DNA from: Prevotellaceae bacterium
GTDB taxonomy: Bacteria; Bacteroidota; Bacteroidia; Bacteroidales; Paludibacteraceae
Direction: 5' to 3'
Assembly (NCBI GenBank): GCA_031290375.1
Contig: JAITNR010000205.1
Span: forward strand, 1-30,753
Length of the DNA: 30,753 nucleotides
Shown here: piece after piece, positions 25,036 through 30,753 of the stretch
How positions within the stretch are numbered: the first letter of the stretch is position 1
Layout of the letters: the number at the start of each line of letters is the position of its first letter
The notes under the pieces: model-generated
The model's input: the letters and a program-made list of their open reading frames with translations, nothing else
Database searches by the model: none
Told to the model about the DNA's origin: nothing
Program-made: the position numbers and the translations under genes

Positions 25036-25114
25036 GCTTCATACCTTGCAATGACGCGAAGCAAGATGCAATGACGTGAAGTCCAAGCGAATGCGTCATT
25101 GCAAGGTACGAAGC
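25036..25114. repeat. REP-like palindrome between the BtuF-like gene and pepD
   Basis: The 21-base arms (25036-25056 and 25094-25114) are complementary with one mismatch. They contain CGTCATTGCAAGGTACGAAGC and its complement. The 37-base centre holds a third partial copy (GCAATGACG), so the element may be two overlapping units. Confidence 0.85.
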
Positions 25115-25170
25115 AATCCAGAAATTAAACATTATAAATTATTTATTTTTTGCACCACAATTACTCAAAA

Positions 25171-26631
25171 TCACTTTTTCGGAATATTTTCCAGAGTTGC
25201 CGTAAGGAATTTCCAGTATTTGCCAACGCTTTCGATGTTCACCTTTTCATCGGGTGAGTGCGGGTGGCGGATTGTAGGTCCGAACGAAATCATATCAAGG
25301 TTAGGCTCTGCCGCTCCGATAATGCCGCATTCCAAACCTGCGTGAATAACAGTAACTTTCGGCTCTTTGCCAAATTCTTTCCTGTAAACTTCCTGCATAG
25401 TTTTGAGTATCGGCGAGTCAGGATTTGGGTTCCAACCGGAATAACTGCCCGAAAACTCAACTTTTGCTTCTGCAAGTGAGAAAACACTCTCTACCATTGA
25501 GGCAAGTTCCTCTTTTTTGCTATCCACAGAAGAACGCAGAAGACACTGAATTTCAATATTTTCGGCATTTGCTTTAATAATAGACAGGTTCATTGATGTT
25601 TCAACCACCGAAGGAATTGACGGAATGTTTCTGAAAACGCCGTTAGGACAGGCTGTTACAGAGTTGATCAGGTCATCTTGAATTTCCTCAGGAATAAGCA
25701 TTTCAGGCATCGCACATTTTTCGGCACTGAAACTGATTTTGTTTTCAGTAAGTTGGTATTCTTCGTTGAATAAATCCTCATATTCCTCTACTAATTTGAT
25801 TATTTCCTCTTTTTCCTCGGCAGGCACGGTGATAACAGCCCATGCCTCGCGCGGAATGGCATTACGCATATTTCCGCCTTCTGTTTGAGCCAAACGAGCC
25901 TCGTAACGAGCAATAGCCTCTTTCAAGAATCTGAATATCAATTTATTAGCATTTGCTCTGCCTTGATTGATTTCCAAGCCTGAGTGTCCGCCTTTTAGAC
26001 CTGACAGATTGATTTTAAGGGCAATGTCGCTGTCAATAGAAGGTACTCCCTTAAATTCCCAAGTGATGCCTGCGTCAAGTCCGCCTGCGCAACCGATATA
26101 CAGTTCGCCTTCGTCTTCGGAGTCAAGGTTGAGCAGAATGTCGCCCTGTACCCAACCCGATTGCAAGCCGAATGCGCCGTACATACCTGTTTCTTCGTCA
26201 GCAGTGAAGAGGGCTACTACAGGTCCGTGCCTGAGAGTTTTCGCTTCCAGCACTGCCATAGCTGAGGCAGCACCGATGCCGTTGTCGGCTCCAAGTGTGG
26301 TCTGGTTTGCCTTGACCCATTCACCGTCAATAACAGTATTAATCGGGTCTGTCTCGAAATTGTGCCTGATGCTGCTGTTTGCCTGCGGCACCATATCCAA
26401 ATGCGATTGAAGAACAACGGTTTGCAGGTTTTCCATTCCCTGCGTTGCGGGCTTGCGGATAAGCACGTTACCGGCTTTATCGGTTTGTGTTTCGAGTCCG
26501 AGTGACTTGCCGAAATCCACCATCATAGCTGTGATTGCTTCGAGATGATGAGAAGGGTGAGGTACTTGGCATATTTTATCAAAATTTTGCCAAATAGCCT
26601 TGGGTTCCAATGTTTTAATGTCAGTTGTCAT
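25171..26631 (-). CDS. pepD: aminoacyl-histidine dipeptidase (cytosolic nonspecific dipeptidase, M20)
   Basis: The 486-residue protein is PepD, a cytoplasmic zinc enzyme that hydrolyses a wide range of dipeptides including Xaa-His. The metal site is visible: LQSHLDMVP (His ligand and Asp), LGADNGIG (bridging Asp), FTADEETGMYGA (Glu base and ligand), LNLDSEDEGELYIGC (Asp ligand) and the C-terminal FGPTIRHPHSPDEKV (His). GLKGGHSGLEINQGRAN marks the lid domain typical of PepD. The length is standard. The ATG at 26631 agrees with the conserved start LEPKAIWQNFDKICQVPHPS. It is the second M20 peptidase in this region after pepT and appears to be transcribed alone. Confidence 0.96.
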   Translation of the reverse strand: MTTDIKTLEPKAIWQNFDKICQVPHPSHHLEAITAMMVDFGKSLGLETQTDKAGNVLIRKPATQGMENLQTVVLQSHLDMVPQANSSIRHNFETDPINTVIDGEWVKANQTTLGADNGIGAASAMAVLEAKTLRHGPVVALFTADEETGMYGAFGLQSGWVQGDILLNLDSEDEGELYIGCAGGLDAGITWEFKGVPSIDSDIALKINLSGLKGGHSGLEINQGRANANKLIFRFLKEAIARYEARLAQTEGGNMRNAIPREAWAVITVPAEEKEEIIKLVEEYEDLFNEEYQLTENKISFSAEKCAMPEMLIPEEIQDDLINSVTACPNGVFRNIPSIPSVVETSMNLSIIKANAENIEIQCLLRSSVDSKKEELASMVESVFSLAEAKVEFSGSYSGWNPNPDSPILKTMQEVYRKEFGKEPKVTVIHAGLECGIIGAAEPNLDMISFGPTIRHPHSPDEKVNIESVGKYWKFLTATLENIPKK

Positions 26632-26719
26632 GATTTTTTTTATTAATTTTGTAAATATTGTTTTCTTTTAGCAATGCAAAAATGGAATAAAAATAAGTCC
26701 GTTATACAAAGTTATTTTT

Positions 26720-26803
26720 GAATGAATAATGAATAATGAATAATGAATAATGAACAATTCGCTTTTCATATTACTGTTCCCTATTATTCATTGTCAATTA
26801 TTA
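26720..26803. repeat. 7-mer tandem array with inverted partner upstream of pepD
   Basis: Units GAATGAATAAT, GAATAAT (repeated) and GAACAAT run over 26720-26758 and are followed by the inverted form ATTATTCATTGTCAATTATT at 26783-26802. They could pair into a hairpin. The array lies about 90 bases upstream of the pepD start. Confidence 0.75.
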
Positions 26804-26823
26804 TTAGATGATAATATCAGCAT

Positions 26824-26925
26824 TTATTTTTCATTTAAAATTCTTTTGCCTGTTTTTGTCTGAGCAAACAGAAAGACGCCCAAGGCAAACACACAAAATA
26901 CCAAACCTGCGATAATTGCTTCCAT
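26824..26925 (-). CDS. 33-residue single-span membrane mini-protein
   Basis: Translation from the ATG at 26925-26923 gives MEAIIAGLVFCVFALGVFLF followed by AQTKTGKRILNEK and TAA (26826-26824). It is one membrane helix with a basic C-terminal tail, the pattern of a genuine small membrane protein. It partly overlaps the 3' end of the DUF6722-like frame in another phase. If the A9 tract at 26935-26943 were A10, the upstream gene would stop at 26932 and this ATG would follow after six bases, a typical operon layout. I recall similar short proteins next to DUF6722 in Bacteroidales but could not check. The function is unknown. Confidence 0.7.
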   Translation of the reverse strand: MEAIIAGLVFCVFALGVFLFAQTKTGKRILNEK

Positions 26926-27110
26926 AAATATCTATTTTTTTTTCGTGAATAAAATATAAGCCAACCAAAAAAACCGACAATAACAATCACAGTCCCAACC
27001 ACATATATAGCCCATTTCTGCTCAAAACTGCCTAAAAATGAAGATATTAAAATAGCAGTAGCTACATATTTAGCTATGTCCATAAACCATTTCCCGATTT
27101 CTTTTTTCAT
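26835..27110 (-). CDS. DUF6722-like small membrane protein, possibly frameshifted at its 3' end
   Basis: From the ATG at 27110 the protein starts MKKEIGKWFMDIAKYVATAI, has two membrane helices (about residues 11-27 and 33-53) and reaches FYSRKK. This resembles the short DUF6722 family of Bacteroidales. As sequenced, the frame continues about 34 more residues to 26835 through DNA that encodes the 33-residue mini-protein in another phase. An A9 run (minus strand 26943-26935) sits exactly at the RKK codons. With one more A the protein would end as RKKK at a TAG (26934-26932), giving 59 residues. The frame also opens further upstream at 27152, but the promoter lies between, so 27110 is the better start. 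Confidence 0.75.
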   Translation of the reverse strand: MKKEIGKWFMDIAKYVATAILISSFLGSFEQKWAIYVVGTVIVIVGFFGWLIFYSRKKNRYLWKQLSQVWYFVCLPWASFCLLRQKQAKEF

Positions 27111-27114
27111 GACA

Positions 27115-27146
27115 CAAAGGTACGACATTTTTCCTTTATAACCAAA
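27115..27146 (-). promoter_or_regulatory. near-consensus promoter directly at the DUF6722-like start codon
   Basis: On the minus strand TTTG (27146-27143), a 20-base spacer and TACCTTTG (27122-27115) match the Bacteroidota promoter consensus. Only four bases separate the -7 box from the ATG at 27110, so the mRNA would begin at or next to the start codon. Confidence 0.8.
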
Positions 27147-27158
27147 TCGCAATCATCT

Positions 27159-27355
27159 AATGAATAATGAACAATAAATTCAATCCTGCGGGTTGAGGTA
27201 TGGGGTATTGCGTTTCCGCAGGTTGCACCTGCGGTTATTAAGATTTTTGTTCTACGGACATAAATGCAATTGTCATGCAAAGTCGCATTTCACTGTTCAT
27301 TATTCATTATTCATTATTCATTATTCATTATTCATTATTCATTATTCATTATTCC
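27159..27355. repeat. MITE-like unit with 7-mer inverted ends upstream of deoD
   Basis: The left end AATGAATAATGAACA (27159-27173) is inverted relative to the right end TGTTCATTATTCATT (27294-27308). The right end continues as seven perfect TATTCAT units (27301-27349). The interior of about 120 bases holds the palindrome CCGCAGGT-TGC-ACCTGCGG (27216-27234) and ATGCAAAGTCGCATTTC (27275-27291), which recurs inverted near 30388. It carries no gene. Confidence 0.7.
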
Positions 27356-27357
27356 GG

Positions 27358-27387
27358 TTGTTCTTTGAAAAAAAAATAGTACCTTTG
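27358..27387 (+). promoter_or_regulatory. deoD promoter abutting the 7-mer array
   Basis: TACCTTTG at 27380-27387 is an exact -7 box, and TTG at 27358-27360 lies 19 bases upstream. The tandem TATTCAT array ends only a few bases before this -33 element. The ATG of deoD at 27426 leaves a leader of about 33 bases. Confidence 0.65.
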
Positions 27388-27425
27388 CACATAATTTGTT
27401 AAGGTAAAAATAACTTGAATACATT

Positions 27426-28157
27426 ATGAGTAACAAAATCCCCACCCCGCACAATGCGGCAAAATACGGACAGATAGCCAAAACGGTATTAATGGCAGGC
27501 GACCCGTTGCGTGCTCAGTTTATGGCTGAAAAATATTTGGAAAATCCTGTACAGTACAACAATGTACGTGGAATGCTCGGTTTTACAGGCACTTGCAAAG
27601 GCAAACAAATCTCTATACAGGGACATGGAATGGGTATTCCTTCGATTGGCATCTACACCTACGAACTGTTTAATTTCTATGAAGTTGAGCGGATTATCCG
27701 TGTTGGTTCGGCAGGTGCTTTGCAACCTGACATGAAAATAGGCGACATCGTAATTGGTTTGGGAGCTTGCACCAATTCAAACTATGCAAATCAGTATAAT
27801 CTCGGCGGCACATTTGCTCCGATTGCCGATTTTGAATTGACAGAAAAGGCAGTACAGGAAGCAGAAAAACTTGGGTTGAGGTATAAGGTGGGCAATCTCT
27901 ATTCGTCCGACACATTTTACGATGATGACCAAAATTCGTTGAGCAGATGGCAAAAAATGGGTGTGCTTGCAATAGAAATGGAAGCCGCCGCTCTCTATAT
28001 GAACGCAGCCAGAGCAGGCAAAAAAGCATTGACTTTATGCACCATTTCCGACTGTCCTTTCACGGGAGAGGCAACCTCTGTTGAGCAACGCCAGACAGGT
28101 TTTACTAATATGATGGAAGTGGCTGTGGGAATTGTAGAAGTAATGAATAATGAATAA
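27426..28157 (+). CDS. deoD: purine-nucleoside phosphorylase, DeoD type
   Basis: The 243-residue enzyme belongs to the hexameric DeoD family, which splits purine nucleosides with phosphate to the free base and (deoxy)ribose-1-phosphate. Motifs are MAGDPLRAQF (phosphate-binding Arg), GHGMGIPSIGIYTYELF, RVGSAGAL (phosphate Arg and Ser), GVLAIEMEAAALY (ribose-binding Met-Glu pair) and the catalytic Asp in ISDCPFTGE. The start PTPHNAAKYGQIAK is conserved. The last four residues (MNNE) and the stop codon are encoded by the start of a 7-mer repeat, so the repeat has entered the reading frame at its very end. It is followed closely by the HU/SPOR gene. Confidence 0.96.
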   Translation: MSNKIPTPHNAAKYGQIAKTVLMAGDPLRAQFMAEKYLENPVQYNNVRGMLGFTGTCKGKQISIQGHGMGIPSIGIYTYELFNFYEVERIIRVGSAGALQPDMKIGDIVIGLGACTNSNYANQYNLGGTFAPIADFELTEKAVQEAEKLGLRYKVGNLYSSDTFYDDDQNSLSRWQKMGVLAIEMEAAALYMNAARAGKKALTLCTISDCPFTGEATSVEQRQTGFTNMMEVAVGIVEVMNNE

Positions 28158-28165
28158 TGAATAAT
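28142..28165. repeat. 7-mer array overlapping the deoD stop codon
   Basis: Three GAATAAT-type units (28145-28165, with a partial unit before) span the deoD TAA at 28155-28157 and most of the short gap to the next gene. A change of one 7-base unit would shift frame only in the last residues of DeoD. Confidence 0.75.
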
Positions 28166-28191
28166 ATAAGTTTATTGAGGTACAAAAAAAT

Positions 28192-29187
28192 ATGTTTTTA
28201 TCGGAAAAAATAGAAAAACTTTTGCTCACAAACTCCTGTGTAACAATCCCCGCTTTTGGAGGATTTATTAAGCAGCCAAAGAGTGCCTGTATCACTGACA
28301 ACGTGATATATCCGTCTGAAATTGAGGTTGGCTTTAATCAAATGTTACTGCACGATGACGGATTGCTCTGTCAGGTGATTATGGAAGATGAAAGGGTTAA
28401 TTTTGATTCTTCAAAAAGGATATTGTCCCGTCATGTTGAGGAGTTTAAGCAGCTTCTAACGCAAAACGGAGCAGTGAAATTTGGACGTTTGGGTGAATTT
28501 GTTTTTAAAGATAATCTGCTGCTGTTCAATCCTTTTGGGGCTGATTTTTTGCCTGAAAATTTTGCGCTTGATTCGCTGCAAGTTGAGCCGATTGCTCAAA
28601 AACACAATATAGGCAAGAGCATTGAGATAACATCGAACTCTATCACTATCAATCTGCCCAAAAGCAGGAACAGGTTTACTAAATATGCGGCAATTTTGGC
28701 AATTGCCTGTACCTTAGCCCTTTTGGTGCCGAAAGACAGTTCTACAGAAGTCCAAATGGCAAGTTTTGGTATGAATTTGAACAGTGAAAATTCAGAGGTA
28801 ACAAACAATAATTTTGATTTTTTTAACAAAAATATTATAAATCCATTTTCTGTTGATAATTTTATTCAAAGTAATAATAATCAACATGATAAGATTGAGA
28901 TTATTGAAAAAGAAGAGCCGCAGAAAAAGTTGAACTACCATTTGATAGTTGCAAGTTTCACAACTAAAAATGATGCTGAAAATTTTTGCAGTCAAACACC
29001 AAATTTTTCAGAAAACAGATTGTACATTCTTCGATATGACTGCAAAAATGGCATAAAATACAGAATATCAATGCAGTCGTATGAAACCTGTGTTGCTGCA
29101 ATCAATGAAATGGACTCACTGAAAAAAATTCGTTCCGAACTCAAAAATGCGTGGGTACTGTGTGATAACAGGGAAATAAAATATTGA
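28192..29187 (+). CDS. HU-CCDC81 and SPOR domain membrane protein
   Basis: This 331-residue protein combines two kinds of domain. Residues of about 1-125 match the paired HU-like (CCDC81-type) region of Bacteroidota, with VTIPAFGGFI and later VKFGRLGEFVF. A transmembrane helix follows at about 164-182 (YAAILAIACTLALLV). After a low-complexity Asn-rich stretch (about 195-240), residues of about 248-325 form a SPOR domain (YHLIVASFTTKNDAENF, YRISMQSYETC), a fold that binds denuded peptidoglycan at division sites. So the N-terminus should be cytoplasmic and the SPOR domain periplasmic. It starts 34 bases after deoD and may share its transcript. A role linking the cytoplasm to the septal wall is inferred from domains only. 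Confidence 0.88.
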   Translation: MFLSEKIEKLLLTNSCVTIPAFGGFIKQPKSACITDNVIYPSEIEVGFNQMLLHDDGLLCQVIMEDERVNFDSSKRILSRHVEEFKQLLTQNGAVKFGRLGEFVFKDNLLLFNPFGADFLPENFALDSLQVEPIAQKHNIGKSIEITSNSITINLPKSRNRFTKYAAILAIACTLALLVPKDSSTEVQMASFGMNLNSENSEVTNNNFDFFNKNIINPFSVDNFIQSNNNQHDKIEIIEKEEPQKKLNYHLIVASFTTKNDAENFCSQTPNFSENRLYILRYDCKNGIKYRISMQSYETCVAAINEMDSLKKIRSELKNAWVLCDNREIKY

Positions 29188-29195
29188 ATAACAGA

Positions 29196-29226
29196 TAAAT
29201 AATAAATAATAAATAATAAATAATAA
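29196..29226. repeat. AATAAAT-type 7-mer tandem array
   Basis: About four units of ATAAATA (7-base period) fill the gap after the HU/SPOR gene. It is a sequence variant of the GAATAAT family, with G replaced by A. It lies just upstream of the EEP-gene promoter. Confidence 0.75.
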
Positions 29227-29244
29227 AAAATACTTTTTTTTGCT

Positions 29245-29252
29245 TAACTTTG
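29245..29252 (+). promoter_or_regulatory. -7 box for the EEP-family gene
   Basis: TAACTTTG at 29245-29252 matches TAnnTTTG, 37 bases before the ATG at 29290. The 7-mer array ends about 18 bases upstream, near the -33 position. Confidence 0.6.
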
Positions 29253-29289
29253 TAACTGAAAAATTATCAATCATAAATAATAAAGTGTT

Positions 29290-30321
29290 ATGAAAATTAA
29301 ATGTTTTATATTGTCAATTTTAGTTGTTTTTACAGCCGGAGTGTTTTCGCAAGGAACTGAATATCACCAGTATGTCGCAGGGTTTTACAATTTAGAAAAT
29401 TTGTATGACACAATCAACGACCCTGACGTAAATGATGAAGAGTATTTGCCTGACGGTGCAATGCGTTGGAATACAATGAAATATACGCATAAATTAAAAA
29501 GAATGTCGTATGCCATTTCCAGAATGCCCGCCAACCTGGCAATTCTTGGCGTAGCTGAGATTGAAAACAGGAATGTACTTGAAGATTTGGTATCTCAACC
29601 GTCTGTCAAGGATAGAAATCTGGAGATAGTACATTATGACGGTCCCGACAGGCGCGGCGTTGATGTGGCGATGCTATACAATCCCGCAGTTTTCAAGGTT
29701 TTACAATCCTCTTCGCACAGAGTACGGACGGAAATACCTGATTTCATTACCCGCGACCAGCTCGTTGTAACAGGACTTTTGGACGGTGAAGAGATTAACG
29801 TGATTGTACTTCACTGGCCCTCTCGCGGAGGTGGCGAAAATCGCTCAAATCCGCGCCGCAGAGATGCCGCTCTCACAACCAAGCATCTTGTAGATTCAAT
29901 TTACAACATCAAGCCACAGGCAAAAATCATTGTCATGGGCGACCTTAACGATGATCCGGTAAGTGCAAGCCTCGTCCAATATTTGGAAGCAAAACCCGAA
30001 AAGAAAAAGACAAAGCCAAAACAACTCTACAATCCTTTTTACGAACTGTACAAGCGTGGAATAGGCTCAATTGGTTATCAAGACCAATGGAATTTGTTTG
30101 ACCAAATTATTATCTCATACGACTTGTTACCCAAAAATTTGGACGATTTTTCGACAATCAAATTTATCAGAGCGGAAGTATTCAACAAGGACTTTTTGAA
30201 ACAGGAAACAGGCAAATATCGCGGTTACCCTTTCAGAACACACTCAGGAGGTGTTTGGCAGGACGGCTACAGCGACCATTTTCCATCATTGATCTGGCTT
30301 GGAAAAACAACCGGTAAATGA
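29290..30321 (+). CDS. secreted endonuclease/exonuclease/phosphatase family protein
   Basis: The 343-residue protein has a signal peptide (FILSILVVFTAGVFSQ) and an EEP (DNase I-like) fold. The catalytic set is visible: FYNLENLYD (Asn), GVAEIENR (metal-binding Glu), GVDVAMLYNP, VIVLHWPSRGGG (His), VMGDLNDDP (Asp and Asn) and GYSDHFPSLIWL (terminal Asp-His pair). It therefore cleaves phosphodiesters or phosphomonoesters outside the cytoplasm; nucleic acid or phospholipid are both possible. The protein type is common in Bacteroidota. It has its own promoter and is followed by repeats and a REP hairpin. No T9SS C-terminal targeting domain is present. Confidence 0.92.
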   Translation: MKIKCFILSILVVFTAGVFSQGTEYHQYVAGFYNLENLYDTINDPDVNDEEYLPDGAMRWNTMKYTHKLKRMSYAISRMPANLAILGVAEIENRNVLEDLVSQPSVKDRNLEIVHYDGPDRRGVDVAMLYNPAVFKVLQSSSHRVRTEIPDFITRDQLVVTGLLDGEEINVIVLHWPSRGGGENRSNPRRRDAALTTKHLVDSIYNIKPQAKIIVMGDLNDDPVSASLVQYLEAKPEKKKTKPKQLYNPFYELYKRGIGSIGYQDQWNLFDQIIISYDLLPKNLDDFSTIKFIRAEVFNKDFLKQETGKYRGYPFRTHSGGVWQDGYSDHFPSLIWLGKTTGK

Positions 30322-30347
30322 AACGGCTGAAAGTTGAAAATTAATAA

Positions 30348-30430
30348 AATGAACAATGAATAATGAATAATGAATAATGAACAATAAGAAATGCGGACTT
30401 TGCGTGATAATTATTCGTTATTCATTATTT
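30348..30430. repeat. short unit with inverted 7-mer ends
   Basis: GAACAAT/GAATAAT units (30352-30385) face the inverted TTATTCGTTATTCATTATT (30411-30429). Between them, GAAATGCGGACTTTGCGTG (30388-30406) is the reverse complement, with one extra base and a few changes, of 27275-27291. It looks like a short relative of the unit at 27159-27355. Confidence 0.7.
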
Positions 30431-30460
30431 TTGTCCTGATTACATTATAATTCCAAATAT

Positions 30461-30565
30461 GAATATCGTATCTAATACCTAAATCACTTCCAAATACCCG
30501 TCATTGCGGGTCAAGCCCGCAATGACGGCATTTTTGTTGCTTTTCAGATTAAATATACGATATTC
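30461..30565. repeat. symmetric 105-bp palindromic element with REP core
   Basis: Outer arms GAATATCGTAT (30461-30471) and ATACGATATTC (30555-30565) are perfect complements. They enclose, exactly 26 bases from each side, a perfect 13-bp hairpin (30498-30510 and 30516-30528, loop TCAAG) with the CGTCATTGC core. The hairpin is followed by CATTTTTG and may also act as a terminator for the EEP gene. Confidence 0.85.
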
Positions 30566-30606
30566 AATTCCAAATTTTTGAGTTAAAAAAAGTTAAATAA
30601 TATTTT

Positions 30607-30640
30607 TTTGCTCAATATTGCATTTTTTTGTTTAACTTTG
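30607..30640 (+). promoter_or_regulatory. promoter for the gene at the right edge
   Basis: TTTG at 30607-30610, a 22-base spacer and TAACTTTG at 30633-30640 fit the Bacteroidota promoter pattern. The ATG at 30727 gives a leader of about 80 bases. Confidence 0.65.
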
Positions 30641-30726
30641 CCTTTTTATTTTACCAGTATAAATTAAATCTTTCTATTAAATCAAAATTTTTATTAATTA
30701 ATTGTTTAACTAAATTCTAAAAAACA

Positions 30727-30753
30727 ATGAAGAAGTTTATCTTGGTGGCTATA
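30727..30753 (+). CDS. start of a new gene, cut by the window edge (likely exported protein)
   Basis: Only nine codons are present: MKKFILVAI. Two lysines followed by a hydrophobic run look like the beginning of a signal peptide. The upstream promoter supports it as a real start. Nothing else can be said. Confidence 0.6.

Larger units (their letters stand above)
30322..30726. other. 405-base intergenic region made largely of repeats
   Basis: From left to right it holds a 7-mer array with inverted partner (30348-30430), an 11-bp inverted repeat enclosing a perfect REP hairpin (30461-30565) and a promoter for the next gene (30607-30640). I see no reading frame of note. Confidence 0.75.

Noticed and set aside
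27294..27354. CRISPR-like repeat array
   Set aside because: The units are 7 bases with no spacers and there are no cas genes; this is a simple tandem repeat.
27193..27402. 69-codon frame containing HYSLFII repeats
   Set aside because: The repeated peptide is simply the translation of the TATTCAT tandem array (three frames repeat every 21 bases); no sign of protein selection.
1..30753. anti-phage defence, toxin-antitoxin, prophage or biosynthetic cluster
   Set aside because: All sizeable genes have housekeeping, envelope or T9SS assignments; no nuclease-helicase pairs, integrase, reverse transcriptase or toxin-antitoxin pair seen.

Overview
The window looks like chromosomal DNA from a member of the Bacteroidota, most likely an uncultured Bacteroidales. 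The evidence is AT-rich DNA, many TAnnTTTG-type (-7) promoter boxes of the Bacteroidota primary sigma factor, the porP/porK/porL/porM/porN (gldKLMN) genes of the type IX secretion system (T9SS), and several Bacteroidota-restricted families (DUF4835/PorD-like, DUF2795, DUF6722-like, HU-CCDC81/SPOR). I saw no tRNA, rRNA, CRISPR array, transposase or phage gene.

Layout. 1-2.2 kb: tail of a possible upstream gene, an acyltransferase (plsC-like), a PolB-like DEDDy exonuclease overlapping it by ATGA, and a small orphan helix-turn-helix protein. 2.4-7.4 kb: a methyl-cycle cluster, metH-metF-luxS, which covers methyl-THF synthesis, B12-dependent methionine synthesis and S-ribosylhomocysteine cleavage. 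7.6-9.8 kb: a large TPR protein, closed by a perfect 17-bp bidirectional terminator. 9.9-19.1 kb, all on the minus strand: a T9SS island in transcription order DUF4835/PorD-like, DUF2795 acidic mini-protein, porP, porK, porL, porM, porN, then an OmpA-family outer-membrane protein. 19.2-30.3 kb: metabolic and envelope genes (pepT, gcvT, a glycosyltransferase, an orphan BtuF-like lipoprotein, pepD, a DUF6722-like/33-aa membrane-protein pair, deoD, a membrane-spanning HU+SPOR protein and a secreted EEP-family phosphodiesterase). The window ends 27 bases into a new gene with its own promoter.

How the genes work together. The T9SS block encodes the lipoprotein ring (PorK/PorN), the proton-driven inner-membrane motor (PorL/PorM), the outer-membrane PorP and a likely accessory PorD. 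The OmpA protein sits just past the porN terminator. MetF, MetH and LuxS form a folate/methionine recycling module, and GcvT elsewhere in the window supplies the same one-carbon pool.

The least explained feature is the intergenic DNA from 20.4 kb onward. It is crowded with two repeat families that are absent from the first 20 kb: tandem 7-mers of the GAATAAT/TATTCAT type in both orientations, and REP-like hairpins built on a CGTCATTGC core. Some combine into MITE-like units, and one 7-mer array abuts the deoD promoter. Other points of interest are a T18 tract next to the porKLMN promoter, an A9 tract where one base would restore a neat two-gene layout, and a near-textbook promoter that implies a leaderless mRNA. 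I did not find a clear novel defence or biosynthetic system.
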